DNA of 64,000 nt from Raffaelea ambrosiae (GCA_002778195.1 PCDI01000007.1:1532999-1596998); one strand, 5' to 3'; counted from the stretch's first letter, positions 10,005 to 22,753 are shown. Made by a program: numbers and translations. Notes: generated by a model not told the origin, from the sequence alone.

Positions 10005-11632
10005 ATGTCTCCTCGTCGTCAAAGCCGTCTCCGCGCGGCAGCTGCCCTCGGGCTCCCGCTGCTGGCCGCCTCAGCCTCGGCCAAAGCACACTACCCGGAC
10101 AAGCCGTCCGATCTGACGACGCCGGTGCAGCAGCGCCTGGCTGTCAACGGACAAAATTGTGAGTGCAGACGAGCAGAACAGGCCGAGAACAGCAGACATG
10201 GAAGAAGAAAGGAGAGGGAAGCAAAACCAAGCCAAAATCACGCTGACCAGAAACCCATACAGCCATCTCGGTCGGCTGGAACACATACGAGCAGGTGTCC
10301 AAGCCCTGCGTGCAGTACGGCACCAGCGCCGGCAACCTCGACCTCGAGGCCTGCGCATCCTCGTCGGCCACGTACCCGACGTCGCGGACGTACTCCAACG
10401 CCGTCACGCTGCCGGACCTCAAGCCGGCCACCACCTACTACTACAAGATCGTGTCGACCAACTCGACCGTCGAGCACTTTCTGAGCCCGCGGCTGCCGGG
10501 CGACACCACGCCCTTTACAATGAACGTCGTCATCGACCTCGGCGTGTACGGCAAGGACGGCTTCACCATCCAGATGGACCAGACCAAGCGCGACACCATC
10601 CCGGCCGTCGACCCGTCGCTCAACCACACCACCATTGCCCGCCTGGCCGAGACGGTGGACGACTACGAGTTCATCGTGCACCCGGGCGACTTTGCCTACG
10701 CCGACGACTGGTTCTACAACCTCGACAACATCCTGGACGGCTCCGACGCGTACGAGTCCATCCTCGAGCAGTTCTACAACCAGCTCGCCCCCGTCGCCGG
10801 CCGCAAGGCCTACCAGGCCTCCCCGGGCAACCACGAGGCCGACTGCCAGGAGATCCCCTTCACGTCCGTCCTCTGCCCGGACGGCCAGAAGAACTTTACC
10901 GACTTTATGAACCGCTTCGGCCGCACCATGCCCACCGCGTTCCCCTCCACGTCCGCCAGTGACGCGGCCAAGGTCGCCGCCAACACGGCGGCCCAGCTGG
11001 CCAACCCGCCCTTTTGGTACTCGTTTGAGTACGGCATGGTGCACGTCGTCATGATCGACACCGAGACCGACTTCCCCAGCGCGCCCGACCAGCCCGGCGG
11101 CAGCGCCCACCTGAACGGCGGGCCCTTCGGGTCCGCGGGCCAGCAGCTCGCCTTCCTCGAGGCCGACCTGCAGTCGGTCGACCGCGCGGTGACGCCGTGG
11201 CTGATCGTGGGCGGCCACCGGCCGTGGTACTCGACCGGCGGCAGCGACAACGTGTGCACCCCCTGCCAGCAGGCGTTCGAGCCGCTGTTCTACAAGTACG
11301 GCGTCGACGTGGGCATCTTTGGCCACGTGCACAACGCGCAGCGGTTCCTGCCCGTCAACAACAGCGTGGCCGATCCCAACGGCATGCAGGACCCCAAGGC
11401 GCCGCTGTACATGATTGCGGGCGGCGCCGGCAACGTCGAGGGCCTGAGCTCCGTCGGCAGCAACTACACGACCAACGTCTTTGCCTACGCCGACGACTTT
11501 AGCTACGCGGCCGTCAGGTTTGTCGACGCCCACCACCTGCAGGTCGACTTTTACCGGTCGTCCACGGGCGAGGTGCTCGACAGCTCGGTCCTGTACAAGT
11601 CGCACAAGGAGCGGTTCGTGGTGCAGGAGTAG
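10005..11632 (+). CDS. Secreted purple acid phosphatase (metallophosphoesterase)
   Basis: Two exons, 10005-10158 and 10263-11632 (donor GTGAGT, acceptor CAG), 507 residues. The first ATG (10005) gives a signal peptide: basic MSPRRQSRLR, a hydrophobic AALGLPLLAASASA core, probable cleavage near residue 26. A fibronectin-like N-terminal domain contains SVGWNTYEQ and PATTYYYKIV. The catalytic domain carries the dimetal motifs in order: VVIDLGVYG, GDFAYADD, SPGNHEADC, VGGHRPWYS and FGHVHNAQR, supplying the Asp, Asn and His ligands. Several NxT/S sites suggest glycosylation. Function is release of phosphate from organic phosphomonoesters outside the cell. It is convergent with the broken kinase-like gene. 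The splice joins ...AVNGQN to SISVGWN, matching family order. Confidence 0.93.
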
Positions 11633-11916
11633 GGTGAACTAGTGAACTAGGTGGGTGGTTTTTTTGGGGGATGGTTGAAAGTATTTCAAATAATTCAACT
11701 TGTAAAAACCTTTTTTCAAACAAAGCACGTATGACTGTTTGAAGACTACCGTGTATTTAGTAGAAAAATAATACCACGGAAGGAAAGAGATTTCAAACTG
11801 TTTCCAGCAATAAAAAGCAGACTGGATAACCATACATCATGAAATGGGGCAAAAAATAAAATATAAAAAAAGGAACAACATCGAGGCAGAATCAGCACAC
11901 CACATGTGCACCACCT

Positions 11917-13310
11917 TCATTCGTCGTCTTCGGCGGAGTCACCATCCTTTACAATTTCCCCCGTAGCCAAGAGGCACTGTCCGTTAGGTAGAGGCAGGCG
12001 AGAAGTAGGTGGCCGCGCCCAATGCACATACTTGGCACCAACGTATTCGAGCGTGAACCGGAGTTGACCTGGGGTCATGTCGACATCGTATCCGCGGACA
12101 TCGTGCTCAGGAACTTCAGGCACAAGTAGCCAGTCCAGATGCTGTAGGGCGTCGGTAAAGTGTTTGATCCGTTGGTCGACTGTCTTCCTGCGCTTGACCC
12201 AGTCCTTCAGGACACGGAGGTAGTCGGCGACGGGGTGGTCGAGCTGCGTGTCGGGGTGCTGCTTCCACTGGCGCTTGCGAGGGAGTTTGCCGGCGTTGAG
12301 TTCGTGCGGATAGAATTCTCTGCGGAAGCAGAACTCGCGAGTGATGGTCTCGTACAGGGTGTGCACGACAAATTTCACGTCGTTGCATTCCTCGTCATAA
12401 CGGAAGGTGAGGCTTCCATATTCGCTTTCATCGCCCTCCCAACCAAGTTTCGAAGCGTTGCTGAAATCAAACACCTTCAAGCAGTCGGTACTGTGGTCGA
12501 TGAGCAGATTCCACGGACAGATATCGCCATGCACAATACCAAGGCGTAGATTCAGCATGTCAACCACCTCGATGAGCTGCTCCAAGTACCGTAACATGAA
12601 GACCCGGTTTGGGTTTTTGTGTAGTGTTCCCCCACCAACAAAATGTGCCGTGAAGCCAACAACCTTATCAGCTTCCGGGTGGCCATCGGCCTCGTCTCTG
12701 TCTAGCACGAGAGCGTCAAATGACACAGGGTTTGGGTGCGGCGGCAGACGCATAACGCAGTTCAACTCGTGCCAGAGCAGAGATCAGTTTTCCGGTGTCA
12801 TGAAGTACTTGAATACGACTGTTTTGGCCTTGGTCTCTTCAGCATCCTATTTGTTCGTTGTTGTGTCCGCTATGCCCGCCATCGCTGGTTGCTGGTATGT
12901 AACCAGGTCTACCATTAGCCCCAGCCTGTCTACCTCTACGAGCTGCTGCCGGCGCACAGTCGCCTGCCCGGCAGGGAAATTAGAAAGCAGAGGATAAAAT
13001 AGCACATAATGGCCATCATACGCGAAGTCTGTTAACTCCAAAACAACGTCTCCGTCCTCATCAAGTTCAATGTATATGGTATCGTCAGCAAGGTCATCCA
13101 TGAAGGAAGCAAATTTGTTGAGGATGAACCCCTCATCATGGAAATTAACGGGTGATAGAGCAGTGATCACTCGTCTTTGATCCCAATCCTCGATCCTCCA
13201 TAACTTCTTCTCGCCGTAAGGAAGTGCAGTGTGCCGTGAAGCGGTCCTCAGGGTTGCAATTTGCAAAATAATTCGATCCCATGTTCCGAAAGAATGTAGG
13301 TTCTCCCTCT
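11917..13310 (-). pseudogene. Kinase-like fold protein with in-frame stops
   Basis: A single minus-strand frame reads from about 13310 (SFGTWDRIILQIA) through EDWDQRRVITALSP, FHDEGFILNKFASF and YIELDEDGDVVLELTDFAYD, to a kinase-like C-lobe with IVHGDICPWNLLIDHSTD (catalytic-loop Asp) and LKVFDFSNASKLG (metal-binding DF pair), ending at 11917. This matches a family of lineage-specific fungal kinase-like proteins of unknown role. Two stops interrupt it: TAG at 12849-12847 and TGA at 12768-12766. The first could be removed by a possible 57-nt intron (12903-12847), but the TGA, between FKYFMTPEN and SLLWHELNC, remains. No convincing ATG precedes the conserved start; microsatellites lie there instead. 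Either a recent pseudogene or, less likely, a sequencing error plus a missed exon. Confidence 0.75.
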
Positions 13311-14155
13311 CCCTCTCTCTCTCTATCTGTGTGTGTGTGTGTGTGTTTCTGGTTCTACGAGTGTGGATGCGTATGTCTGTCTGTTTGGCGTTCTGTCTCT
13401 CGTTGTGTGTACGAACCGTTGCCCGTGAACGGGTGAATGTTAAAATAGACAAAAGAAATGAGCGCTTAGAGATAGCTAGTAAGGAACGTCTGCGGTGCGT
13501 AAGAGCAAGCACGTAGGAATATCATACTGAAGCGCTAAAGTCAAGATGTCTATTGGCTGGCCGGCCGTTCTTCCATACTGAAGTGCCATCTCTAACTCGC
13601 CAGAATAGGTAGGCAGGCCGTAGAGATAGTGACTTCCCCTCAGCAAGTTGCGAGTTGCTGCCTTGTAGTTCCTATGTAGTCAATCCATTAATACGGCAAA
13701 GTCACTGTCACGTGATATCCGGTCTATCTTTTATGCGCGCCGACATACAGTAGTGCCATTCTTACATCTGATTGGCCAGATCTGCCGGCGCGCCGCGACC
13801 CTCGAATTTTGTAGCTGCAAGAAGCCCACCTTACACGGGTCGACGCCTCCCTGCTCTTCTCTTTCTAATTTTCAATCACTCTCCGCCAAACAACAGCAAC
13901 GCAGCAGGGCCGACCACATCCTCTGCGTGCTTTCCTCGGAATCTACAGCCTTGCCACACCGTCTGCATCGTCTGTACTGTCGGGTCCATTGCGAGCAGCC
14001 CCAAGCGCGAAGTCTGACTTACACGGGCCTTGCTCTACGCGTAAAGTGTGCGCAGGTCGATCCGCGTTTGCTTCAAATAAGGACGTTTTTTTTTCCTGTT
14101 TGGACCTTGTCTACGACACGCTCAAGAATCATTCTGCACAAAACCCGTGGTCAAT
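13311..14155. other. Intergenic: ISWI promoter and leader
   Basis: Starts with a (CT)n/(GT)n microsatellite (13301-13346) next to the broken kinase gene. It contains a TCACGTGA E-box at about 13709-13716 and a pyrimidine-rich leader before the ISWI start. No other gene seen. Confidence 0.55.
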
Positions 14156-17100
14156 ATGGCTCCGCCCCGACCAGGAGACGGCAACGACACCGACGCGTCC
14201 TTCCAGGATGCGCCGCCACCTCGGCCTAGCCACTACGATGAAACGGTGAGGATGCCTTGTTTGCTTCTCGTCTAGTTTTTTTTTTTTTTGTCCTGATGAA
14301 ATCTGCGTTGTTGCGTGGGGAATTTGCTTGATTGCCGGGCTGTTTGGCCGTTTGCTAGACTGCGCGTTGCTGCGTGGTCCGTCTTTCTGCACCCTCGCTA
14401 GCATTTTGCTGACGCAGCCATTTTCAGGTCGACGAGACGCCCGACTACACCGACTCGGACACAAATCCCAACACAACAGCCAGCAGCGTCGCCGGCGACT
14501 TCGCCCCCGATGGCCGAAAGCGCCGGATAGAGGCCAACCAGTTGCGCAGGAGCATTTTTGGTCGGAAGCATGACCGGTTAGGAGAGTCCAAGGTGCGTTT
14601 CTTCCCCCCACTATCTCGAGACGAACAAACAAAGGCCCCGTCCTGGACCCCTGGCTAACCCCTACCACAGGAAGATGATACCATCCGCCGCTTCCGCTAC
14701 CTGCTCGGCCTCACGGACCTGTTCCGACATTTTATCGAGACCAACCCCAACCCCAAAGTGCGCGAGGTCATGGAGGAGATCGACCGCCAGAACGACGAGA
14801 CGGCCAGGAAGTCCAAAACTGGACGCCAGGGTGGTGCTGCTACGGGACGGGCGCGCCGGACAGAGGCTGAGGAAGACGCGGAGCTGCTGAAGGATGAGAA
14901 GCACGGCGGGTCTGCCGAGACCGTGTTCCGCGAGTCGCCCTCGTTCATCCAGGGCCAGATGCGCGACTACCAGATTGCCGGCCTCAACTGGCTCATCTCG
15001 CTGCACGAGAACGGCATTTCGGGCATCCTGGCCGACGAGATGGGCCTGGGCAAGACGCTGCAGACGATCTCCTTCCTGGGCTACCTGCGTCACATCATGG
15101 GCATCAACGGGCCGCATCTGATCATGGTGCCCAAGTCGACGCTGGACAACTGGAAGCGCGAGTTTGCCAGGTGGACGCCCGAGGTGGACGTCCTTGTTCT
15201 CCAGGGCGCCAAGGAGGAGCGCCATAATCTCATCAACGAGCGCCTCGTCGACGAGAACTTTGATGTCTGCATCACCAGCTACGAGATGATCCTGCGCGAG
15301 AAGGGCCACCTGAAGAAGTTCGCCTGGGAGTACATCATCATCGACGAGGCCCACCGCATCAAGAACGAGGAGTCGTCGCTGGCCCAGGTGATCCGCATGT
15401 TCAACTCGCGGAACCGGCTGCTGATCACGGGCACGCCCCTGCAGAACAACCTGCACGAGCTGTGGGCGCTGCTTAACTTCTTGCTGCCCGATGTCTTTGG
15501 CGACGCGGAGGCCTTTGACCAGTGGTTCTCGGGCCAGAACCGCGACCAGGACACGGTCGTGCAACAGCTCCACCGTGTGCTGCGGCCGTTCTTGCTGCGT
15601 CGCGTGAAGAGCGACGTGGAGAAGAGCCTGCTGCCAAAGAAGGAAGTCAACGTCTACATTGGCATGTCGGACATGCAGGTCAAGTGGTACCAGAAGATCC
15701 TGGAGAAGGACATTGACGCCGTCAACGGCGCCGGCGGCAAGCGCGAGTCGAAGACGCGCCTCCTGAACATTGTGATGCAGCTGCGCAAGTGCTGCAACCA
15801 CCCGTACCTGTTCGAGGGTGCCGAGCCCGGCCCGCCCTACACGACCGACGAGCACCTGGTGTACAACGCTGGCAAGATGGTCGTGCTCGACAAGCTCCTG
15901 AAACGGCTGGAGAAGCAGGGCAGCCGTGTCCTGATCTTCTCGCAGATGAGCCGTCTGCTCGACATTCTGGAGGACTACTGCGTGTTCCGCGAGTACAAGT
16001 ACTGCCGCATCGACGGTGGCACGGCTCACGAAGACCGTATCGCGGCCATTGACGAGTACAACAAGCCCGGCTCGGACCGGTTTGTGTTCTTGCTGACGAC
16101 GCGTGCCGGCGGTCTGGGCATCAACCTGACGACGGCCGACATCGTCGTGTTGTACGACAGCGACTGGAACCCGCAGGCCGATCTGCAGGCCATGGACCGT
16201 GCCCATCGTATCGGCCAGACGAAGCAGGTGGTGGTGTATCGGTTTGTGACGGACAACGCGATCGAGGAGAAGGTGCTGGAGCGGGCGGCACAGAAGCTGC
16301 GGCTGGACCAGCTGGTGATCCAGCAGGGCCGTGCCCAGATTGCGGCCAAGGCGGCGGCGAACAAGGACGAGCTGCTGTCGATGATCCAGCACGGCGCCGA
16401 GAACGTGTTCAAGCAGCGGTCGGGCGCGGGCACCATCGGCGAGAATGGCTCCAACATGACGGACGAGGACATTGACGCGATCCTGGCGAGCGGCGAGTCG
16501 CGGACCAAGGCGCTGAATGCGCGGTACGAGAAGCTGGGCATCGACGACCTGCAAAAGTTCACGTCGGAGTCGGCGTACGACTGGAACGGCGAGAACTTTG
16601 CGGCCAAGAAGAAGGACATTGGCATGGCGTGGATCAACCCGGCGAAGCGGGAGCGCAAGGAGCAGATCTACTCGATTGACAAGTACTACCGACAGGCCAT
16701 GTACGGACACGTGGGCCAGCAGAAGGAGCAGAAGCCCAAGGCGCCGCGGGCGCCGAAGCAGATCTCGATCAACGATTACCAGTTCTACCCGGAGGCGCTG
16801 CGGGAGCTGCAGGACCGGGAGACGGCGTTCTACCGCAAGGAGATCGGCTACAAGGTGCCGCTGGGTGACGGCGAGGACGACACGCAGGAGGAGCGGGAGG
16901 CGGAGCGCAAGGCGGAGCAGGAGGTGATTGACAACGCGGCGGCGCTGACCGAGGCGGAGCAGGAGGAGAAGCAGCGGCTGTCGACCATGGGGTTCGGCGA
17001 CTGGAACCGGCGCGACTACCAACAGTTTATCAACGGGTCGGCCAAGTACGGGCGCACGGACTACGAGGGCATCGCGACCGAGGTGGACAGCAAGACGGCG

Positions 17101-17898
17101 GCCGAGGTGAAGCAGTACGCCAAGGTGTTCTGGCAGCGGTACGAGGAGATCCACGAGTACCACCGGGCGATCAAGACGATCGAGGACGGCGAGGAGAAGC
17201 TGCGCAAGATCGAGCACCAGCGCAAGATGCTGCGCAAGAAGATGCAGCAGTACCGCGTGCCGCTGCAGCAGCTCAAGGTCAACTACTCGGTGTCGACGAC
17301 CAACAAGAAGGTGTACACGGAGGAGGAAGACCGGTTCCTGCTGGTGCAGCTCGACAAGCACGGCGTCGACTCGGAGAACATTTACGAAAAGATCCGCGAC
17401 GAGATCCGCGAGAGCCCGCTGTTCCGCTTCGACTGGTTCTTCCTCAGCCGCACACCCAACGAGCTGAGCCGGCGGTGCACGACGCTGCTGACGACGATTG
17501 TCAAGGAGTTTGACGACGTCAACACGACCAGCAAGGCGAACGGACACGGCCACGGCCATGGCCATGGTCATGGACACGGACACACGAACGGCAAGCTCAA
17601 GCGCGAGCCGGAAGAGGAGGACAACGACGAGGACAGCGTGCTCGGGGCGCCACCCAAGAAGAAGTCCAAGAATGGAGTCAAGGTGCGTTTCCGCGTTTCC
17701 CCGGCCGAGGGCTCTTTGTGTTCTTCCATTCCCCTCTAACCCCAAACACCCAAACAGAACAAGGCTTTGGACAATGTCAAGTCCAACGGCGGCAGCAAGT
17801 CCAACCCGGCGACATCGTCGCGGGCATCGAGCGTGGCCTCGACGCACTCCAACGGCAAGTCTGCCTCGAAAAACAAAGCCAAGGGCCGGAAGCGATAG
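14156..17898 (+). CDS. isw1: ISWI-type chromatin-remodelling ATPase
   Basis: Four exons, 14156-14245, 14428-14592, 14671-17682 and 17758-17898, 1135 residues. After an acidic N-terminus, the SNF2 ATPase begins near residue 175 (MRDYQIAGLNWLISLHENG). Walker A is DEMGLGKT (about 211) and the DEAH box is DEAHRIKNEESS (about 310). The helicase C lobe has VLIFSQMSRLLDILEDY, TTRAGGLGINL and DRAHRIGQTKQV. The HAND domain (about 730-850), a SANT domain (GFGDWNRRDYQQFINGSAKY, about 858) and a SLIDE domain (about 890-1030) follow, the order diagnostic of ISWI. It slides and spaces nucleosomes in the nucleus, represses transcription and sets nucleosome arrays. The tail carries a GHGHGHGH repeat, an acidic patch and a basic PPKKKSKNG nuclear signal. 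The final exon is small and Ser/Lys-rich. A yeast ISW1 versus ISW2 assignment cannot be made; many filamentous fungi have one ISWI. Confidence 0.97.
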
Positions 17899-18733
17899 AC
17901 GGCGTTTGTTGGTTGGTTTTCTTGTCTGTGTAATCGTTCGTGATGTTTTATTTTCTTCTTTGTCTTGTAGGTCGGGGTGTCTTTCGGATTCATGTTGTTT
18001 TCTACAGTGGTTTCCAAGATGGTATTATGCTCTGTAAAGGTGTGGTCTTTGTTATGCGCGCTGTATCCGGTCATTTGTTTCTTTTCTGTTTCTTCTTAAC
18101 CTCTTTTTCGTTTCACATCTTACTATGTAGATAAGTACCAGGATGGGCGGGCGGTATTATTGTTGTGGTTGCTACATGCTAGTGCCCAAATAAGGAATTG
18201 TTGTCTTTTTGCGCTTTTGTTCGGTTCGGGGGGGGTTTTTTGTTTTTGACCTTGCAACATTTGAACAAGGGGGCGGTCCTTTGCCCCCCCTGCTGTACGA
18301 CAAAAAAAGAACAGAACAAAAGACACGGAATGGCCCGACGGATTCAACAGGGGTGCGGCGTTGGCCCTGCTGTTTTTTTATTGTCTTTTGTGTCGTTTCC
18401 TGTTTACAATGGAGAGGCCCCGTCTGTGTTTTTTCGATATGGATATACATGACTCCCCATGGTGACGGTAGAACGCGTTTTGCTCCCTTCTGTTGCTCTT
18501 TTTGGTGCTGTGAAGTGAGGTTGCTGTGTGCTGCACTGGAAGAGTTCGTCCGGGTTCATTGCATTTTGTACAGCCTGGCCCACCCAGTGTGCGGCGTCAG
18601 CCATCCACATTGTAACCGGTTGACTGCATAAACGACCATGGAGTTTTTTGTCTTTTTTTGTGTACTTTTTTTCCCTCCGGGTCGTTCTGTTGCCCTCGAT
18701 TCTGCCGTGCCACGTCCACGAGTTTTCGTTGTG

Positions 18734-18756
18734 TACATAGTAACAACTACTATGTA
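18734..18756. repeat. Inverted pair of TACATAGTA elements
   Basis: TACATAGTA (18734-18742) and its reverse complement TACTATGTA (18748-18756) separated by 5 bp; could form a small hairpin. Same element as other intergenic copies in the window. Confidence 0.9.
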
Positions 18757-20469
18757 GTTAGTTTACAATAGCACTCTGGAATGCGGTCACGTGAGCTCGC
18801 GTTCAGGTTATTGTTTTTGTTTCGCCAACTGCATTCTTGTCAAGTGCATTGTCAACAGGCAAATAAGAGTGGCTTTATCCATGCTATATGTCCCATACCG
18901 CACGTTATTTTTTATTGGATTTTTTTCGTGTTCGTTCCGCTATGGTAGAAGCATGGTGCAGCGGTTGCGTTACCCTGTTGCCGTTGGGCTCGTATTCCTG
19001 GGCAGGGAGGGTACCTTTGCGAACGTGGTTGCCACTGGAGGGTGCCAAAAGGGAGGAGAACGCATGTACAATGCAGGAAACGGGCGCCTTTGTTGGCGTC
19101 CAACGAGCAGACCCGCGCATGCAGGGTCACTCTCGGGGGTTTCACGAGCTCGCATGCATCGCCTTTTGGGGGACACGACGAGCAGCAGTTTTAGGAGGAG
19201 AGAGTCGAGGAGAGTTGTGTCAACGTTACCCGGGGGGGAAACTGCGCACTAAAAACGTACTATGTACGATGCTGGCGCGCAGACTTTCTTTTTGTTGTAC
19301 TCGGAGCGCAGAGGGAAAATGAAAAATACACAGTAGCGCCAAGGCTAACGGTAAGAGGGAGTTGGCACAGTACGAGCAGTTTGCTTCATTTCTATAAAGA
19401 GCGTGCGTTCCACAACAGCATTCTTGTACCTTGGGGAGCAGGGCTGCTGCTCGCCAGGAAATGATCGCTCCTTCGCGACGACCTTCAACAGTGCTCGTAC
19501 GAGTAGCCAGTCTGGTGTTCATGGATGGGACACGAAGTCGAAGAACGGAACGGCGGAAGCAAGAATACTAAAGCAATACGGTTAACCACCCCGGAAAGGC
19601 TAATTCAGAAGGAAACCCACTCAGTTAGCATTGGTGGCCCTTTCCCCCCCTGGCTCCCAATTTTACTGTTGCATTGGCCAATCACCGGACGGGTCTATCA
19701 TGAACAATGTCATTTCCTTACTCCCCCTCGGCACCCCTTGTCTGTTCTATCTGATGTTTTCTTTTTTGTTGGTGGTGGCAGTCGATGGAAAAGATCGAAC
19801 TAGGGGTGCCACTTTCTATGAGTTCCATGCTGGGCAGCTGTATGGGCAGCCGCTATTAGCTGGCCTGATGTTATGGCTGTCCTTGCCTGTTGATTCCACC
19901 CAGGGGCTGACCACACACACACACACACAACCACATCCCGTATCGGCATACCAAGCTAGTCCTCACTAAGCCTGCTGCAGCTCTCCCAGATCGCGGTCTC
20001 TCTTGTTCCTGGCTGTCCGAGACGTGTCGAGGACAAGAAGAACGAACCGCATTAGCTCCTCCTTCCGGTGGCCGTACAGAAAACGGACACACCCCAAAGC
20101 ACAATCGTACAGGTGTTGAGCTGCACAGCAAGACGAGACACTCAACACCCTCTCACAGTGTACAAGTATACGCCGTATTGCTGATTTCACTCTGGGGTGT
20201 CTTGGACCTCAGCTCCAATTCCGCTTGGCGCCAGCCCGTTGTCCCTAAAGAACGTCGTCTCCGTAATAATTATTACCTCCACATACTTTATAGTAAACAA
20301 CCAGCTGGTGCGGCTTTCTTCCCACCCCTGGAACCGTCCTTTTCATTAAAATAAAATAATAAAATAATGATACTTTTTTTTGTCGCCCGGAACGCGCTAT
20401 GGATCGAGATGGGTTGGTTCCAGTCGGACGTGACTTTTGACCCGAAGTATGTGTGTGTGTGTGAGTGAG

Positions 20470-20774
20470 TGACCTCGTCCGTCTTGCCGGTCTCCCTCTC
20501 CTCCTCCTCCTCCTTGTTTATATACTTCGAGTACCGTATCCTGTCCCCCTTCCCTTTCGCCCCGTTCTTTTTTCTCCTCCCTCATACCTCCTTCCAAGCT
20601 TTCACGATCTTTCTTGTGCATCTTGCATCTCGCTCACTTTTTGCCCGTCGTTCATTATACCCCCCCCCCCCCCCAAGAACCTTACTTCTTTTGTATTCTT
20701 CTTAATCCTTTATATTTATTCTCCAAGATACCCCCTTTCTCTTCTCATCTTCTCCCTCTTCTCCTCTTTCAAAA
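20470..20774 (+). promoter_or_regulatory. CT-rich promoter/leader of GPI-protein gene
   Basis: A nearly continuous pyrimidine-rich tract, including C15 at 20660-20674, runs up to the ATG at 20775 (AAAATGAAG context). Such tracts are common before strongly expressed fungal genes; strength here is inference. Confidence 0.55.
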
Positions 20775-21678
20775 ATGAAGTCCGCCATCCTCGCCTCTGC
20801 CGTCCTTGCTGGCGTCGCCTCGGCCACCACCTCCCTCCAGGTCACGTCCACTGCATGCTCCGCTGCTACGGTCGTCGAGGCCTGCCTGGGCACCGAGAAC
20901 GCCCTGTTCTCCAGCTGCGGCGAGAACGACTGGGACTGCAAGTGCAACGCTCAGCAGCAGATCGTCACGTAAGTTTTTTTTGTTTGCTTGTTTGCTTGTT
21001 TGCTTGTTTGTTTGTTCTTCCTCGCTTCACTCGTCGTGGCTCTTTCCCCCTACATTTGTCCACACTGTTGGGCGCTCCACCAATTCTTCCACACGTTTTC
21101 CCTTTGGCTTTCCTCTTACACCTCTCCCTTGCCGCGCCCTACAACTCTTTGACAACACCTCGCTTTCCCTCGGTTTCCCCCGCCTATCCTCGCTGCATCT
21201 CCCCGGAACCTTACCCTCTTCCCACGCCCACTTGCGCCTCCCGTTCGTTTGCCTCGCTTCGCTCGCTAATAAACTTCCCCCCTCCAGCTGCTACAACAAC
21301 TGCCCCAACGACCCCCGCAAGTTCACCGCCGAAGGCCAGGTCTCCATCTTCTGCGGCTACGCCTCCCAGTACCCGTCCTCCACCACTGCCGCCGCCAAGA
21401 AGACCACCGCCGCCGCTACCGCTACCGGCACTGCTGCCTCCGCCGCGGCCTCTGACGGCGCAGTTGCCGCTGGTGCTTCGGGCTCGACCGGCACCGCCAC
21501 CGCTACCGCTACCAAGACGACGGCCACCGGTTCTTCGGACTCGGACTCGTCCGGCTCCTCCTCTGGCTCCGCTGCCAGCTCGACTGCCACCGGCAATGCT
21601 GCCGCCGGCAGTGCCCCTGTTCACTACGTGGGCGGCATCCTGGCCGCTGCCGCCGGCCTGGTGGCTGCTCTTCTGTAA
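20775..21678 (+). CDS. GPI-anchored Ser/Thr-rich cysteine-containing wall protein
   Basis: Two exons, 20775-20968 and 21288-21678 (donor GTAAGT, acceptor CAG), 194 residues. A signal peptide (MKSAILASAVLAGVASA) is followed by a compact cysteine domain: TACSAATVVEACLG, SSCGENDWDCKCNAQQQ, then across the splice VTCYNNCPNDPRKF and SIFCGYAS. The pattern DWDCxC...TCYNNCPND is typical of a widespread fungal GPI-anchored Ser/Thr-rich family. A long Ala/Thr/Ser/Gly low-complexity stretch follows (about residues 90-170), then a C-terminal hydrophobic tail (GGILAAAAGLVAALL) as expected for GPI attachment. It probably sits in the plasma membrane or cell wall. The intron contains TTGC/TTGT repeats. Molecular role unknown; this is not a clear CFEM domain. 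Confidence 0.88.
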
Positions 21679-22753
21679 AAAAGGGTGAAGGCGTTATGTT
21701 GGAGTGAGAAAGTGAAGAAGTGAGCAAGTCAAATGTTGGGAGAGTGGTGGTTTTCGTTTTGTGTCAGTGGGGGACCAAAAATCGCAGAAGCATTATTAGC
21801 TACTCAATTATGCAATTTAATCTTCTTTTTACTGCTTCCTGTCCTCGTTTCCAGCAAAATCTGGTAGGAGAATGGGCTGATATCTTCTCTACATTCTTAT
21901 TTTGCTCGTGTTTGCAGCAAATAGAAAGCCCGTGGCCTTCCTCGTCATTACATCTAAGCTTCATAGCTTCTCCGCAAAATGGCCCCTCTGATGCGCCGAG
22001 CAAATTTCCAAATCACCATCGGGGCACAGTTCTCAAATGTGTTTGCAGTGTTTTCTTTCAGTTATGTACAATTGAGAAATTGCGGCCTCGGCTCCCATCG
22101 GAGCTGACCAGCATGTTACCGACAGCGAATTTCTTGGCTGTCGACTCAGTCTACTCCTACATACAGCGCGCGTATCCATACACAGGCGGGATATTCTCCC
22201 CCCTTTTTTTTCAAGTCTCTCGCTTCCCCTTCTTTGTCTTCTTAAAAAAGTCTCCCCCTTGTCTTCCTCCCATCCAAAAGAAGAATACAAAAAAAAAAGA
22301 AGCGAATGTAAAAAGAGACTGCGCGTGCGACAGAAAACCATGCCACCTGCCAAAGCCCAAACCAAAAACCGGAAGCAACCCACGCCCTGAAGTGCCGGAA
22401 GAAAGATGAGAACAACACCGCTCCGTCTCTTTCCTCGTTCTAAAAAGAAAGCCGTCATCATAAAAACATGAAGATAAAAGTTTCGTGGTGGAATATAAAG
22501 GTGTAGGAAAGTAGTATGGTGCAGTACAGTTTTAAAACAGTCTTTACAAAAAGAATAAAAGTGAGTAAAAGGAATAACGGGTAACGGGAACGAGTAGAAG
22601 TGAAGAAGACAGGAGAAAGGAGGAGAAAGTGAAAAGGAGGTTGTCGGTATTAAACAGGTAATGTCAAAGGTTGGCAGGAGGAAGTGGGGGAAGGAGAGAA
22701 GACGTAGAATGGATAGAGATCGAGCATCTTCGCCCGTGGTTGATTTTGCTCGA
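21679..22753. other. Spacer between convergent genes
   Basis: 3' regions of the GPI-protein gene and the AHC1-like gene. Open frames here are low-complexity with no recognisable domain. No gene supported. Confidence 0.5.

Larger units (their letters stand above)
17899..20774. other. Long intergenic region without recognised gene
   Basis: About 2.9 kb between ISWI and the GPI-protein gene. Open frames are short and show no conserved domain. It holds T-rich ISWI 3' sequence, an inverted pair of the 9-bp element at 18734-18756, another copy at 19258-19266, an E-box GTCACGTGAG near 18785, an (AC)n run near 19914-19930 and, at the right end, the pyrimidine-rich promoter of the next gene. Confidence 0.5.

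Noticed and set aside
10238..11605. A 455-codon minus-strand frame opposite the acid phosphatase
   Set aside because: Same effect: antisense frame of a gene with all its catalytic motifs on the plus strand.
14662..17847. A 1061-codon open frame on the minus strand opposite the ISWI gene
   Set aside because: It is an antisense shadow created by GC-rich third positions of a well-conserved gene on the plus strand; its translation is Arg/Leu/Val-rich with no domain.
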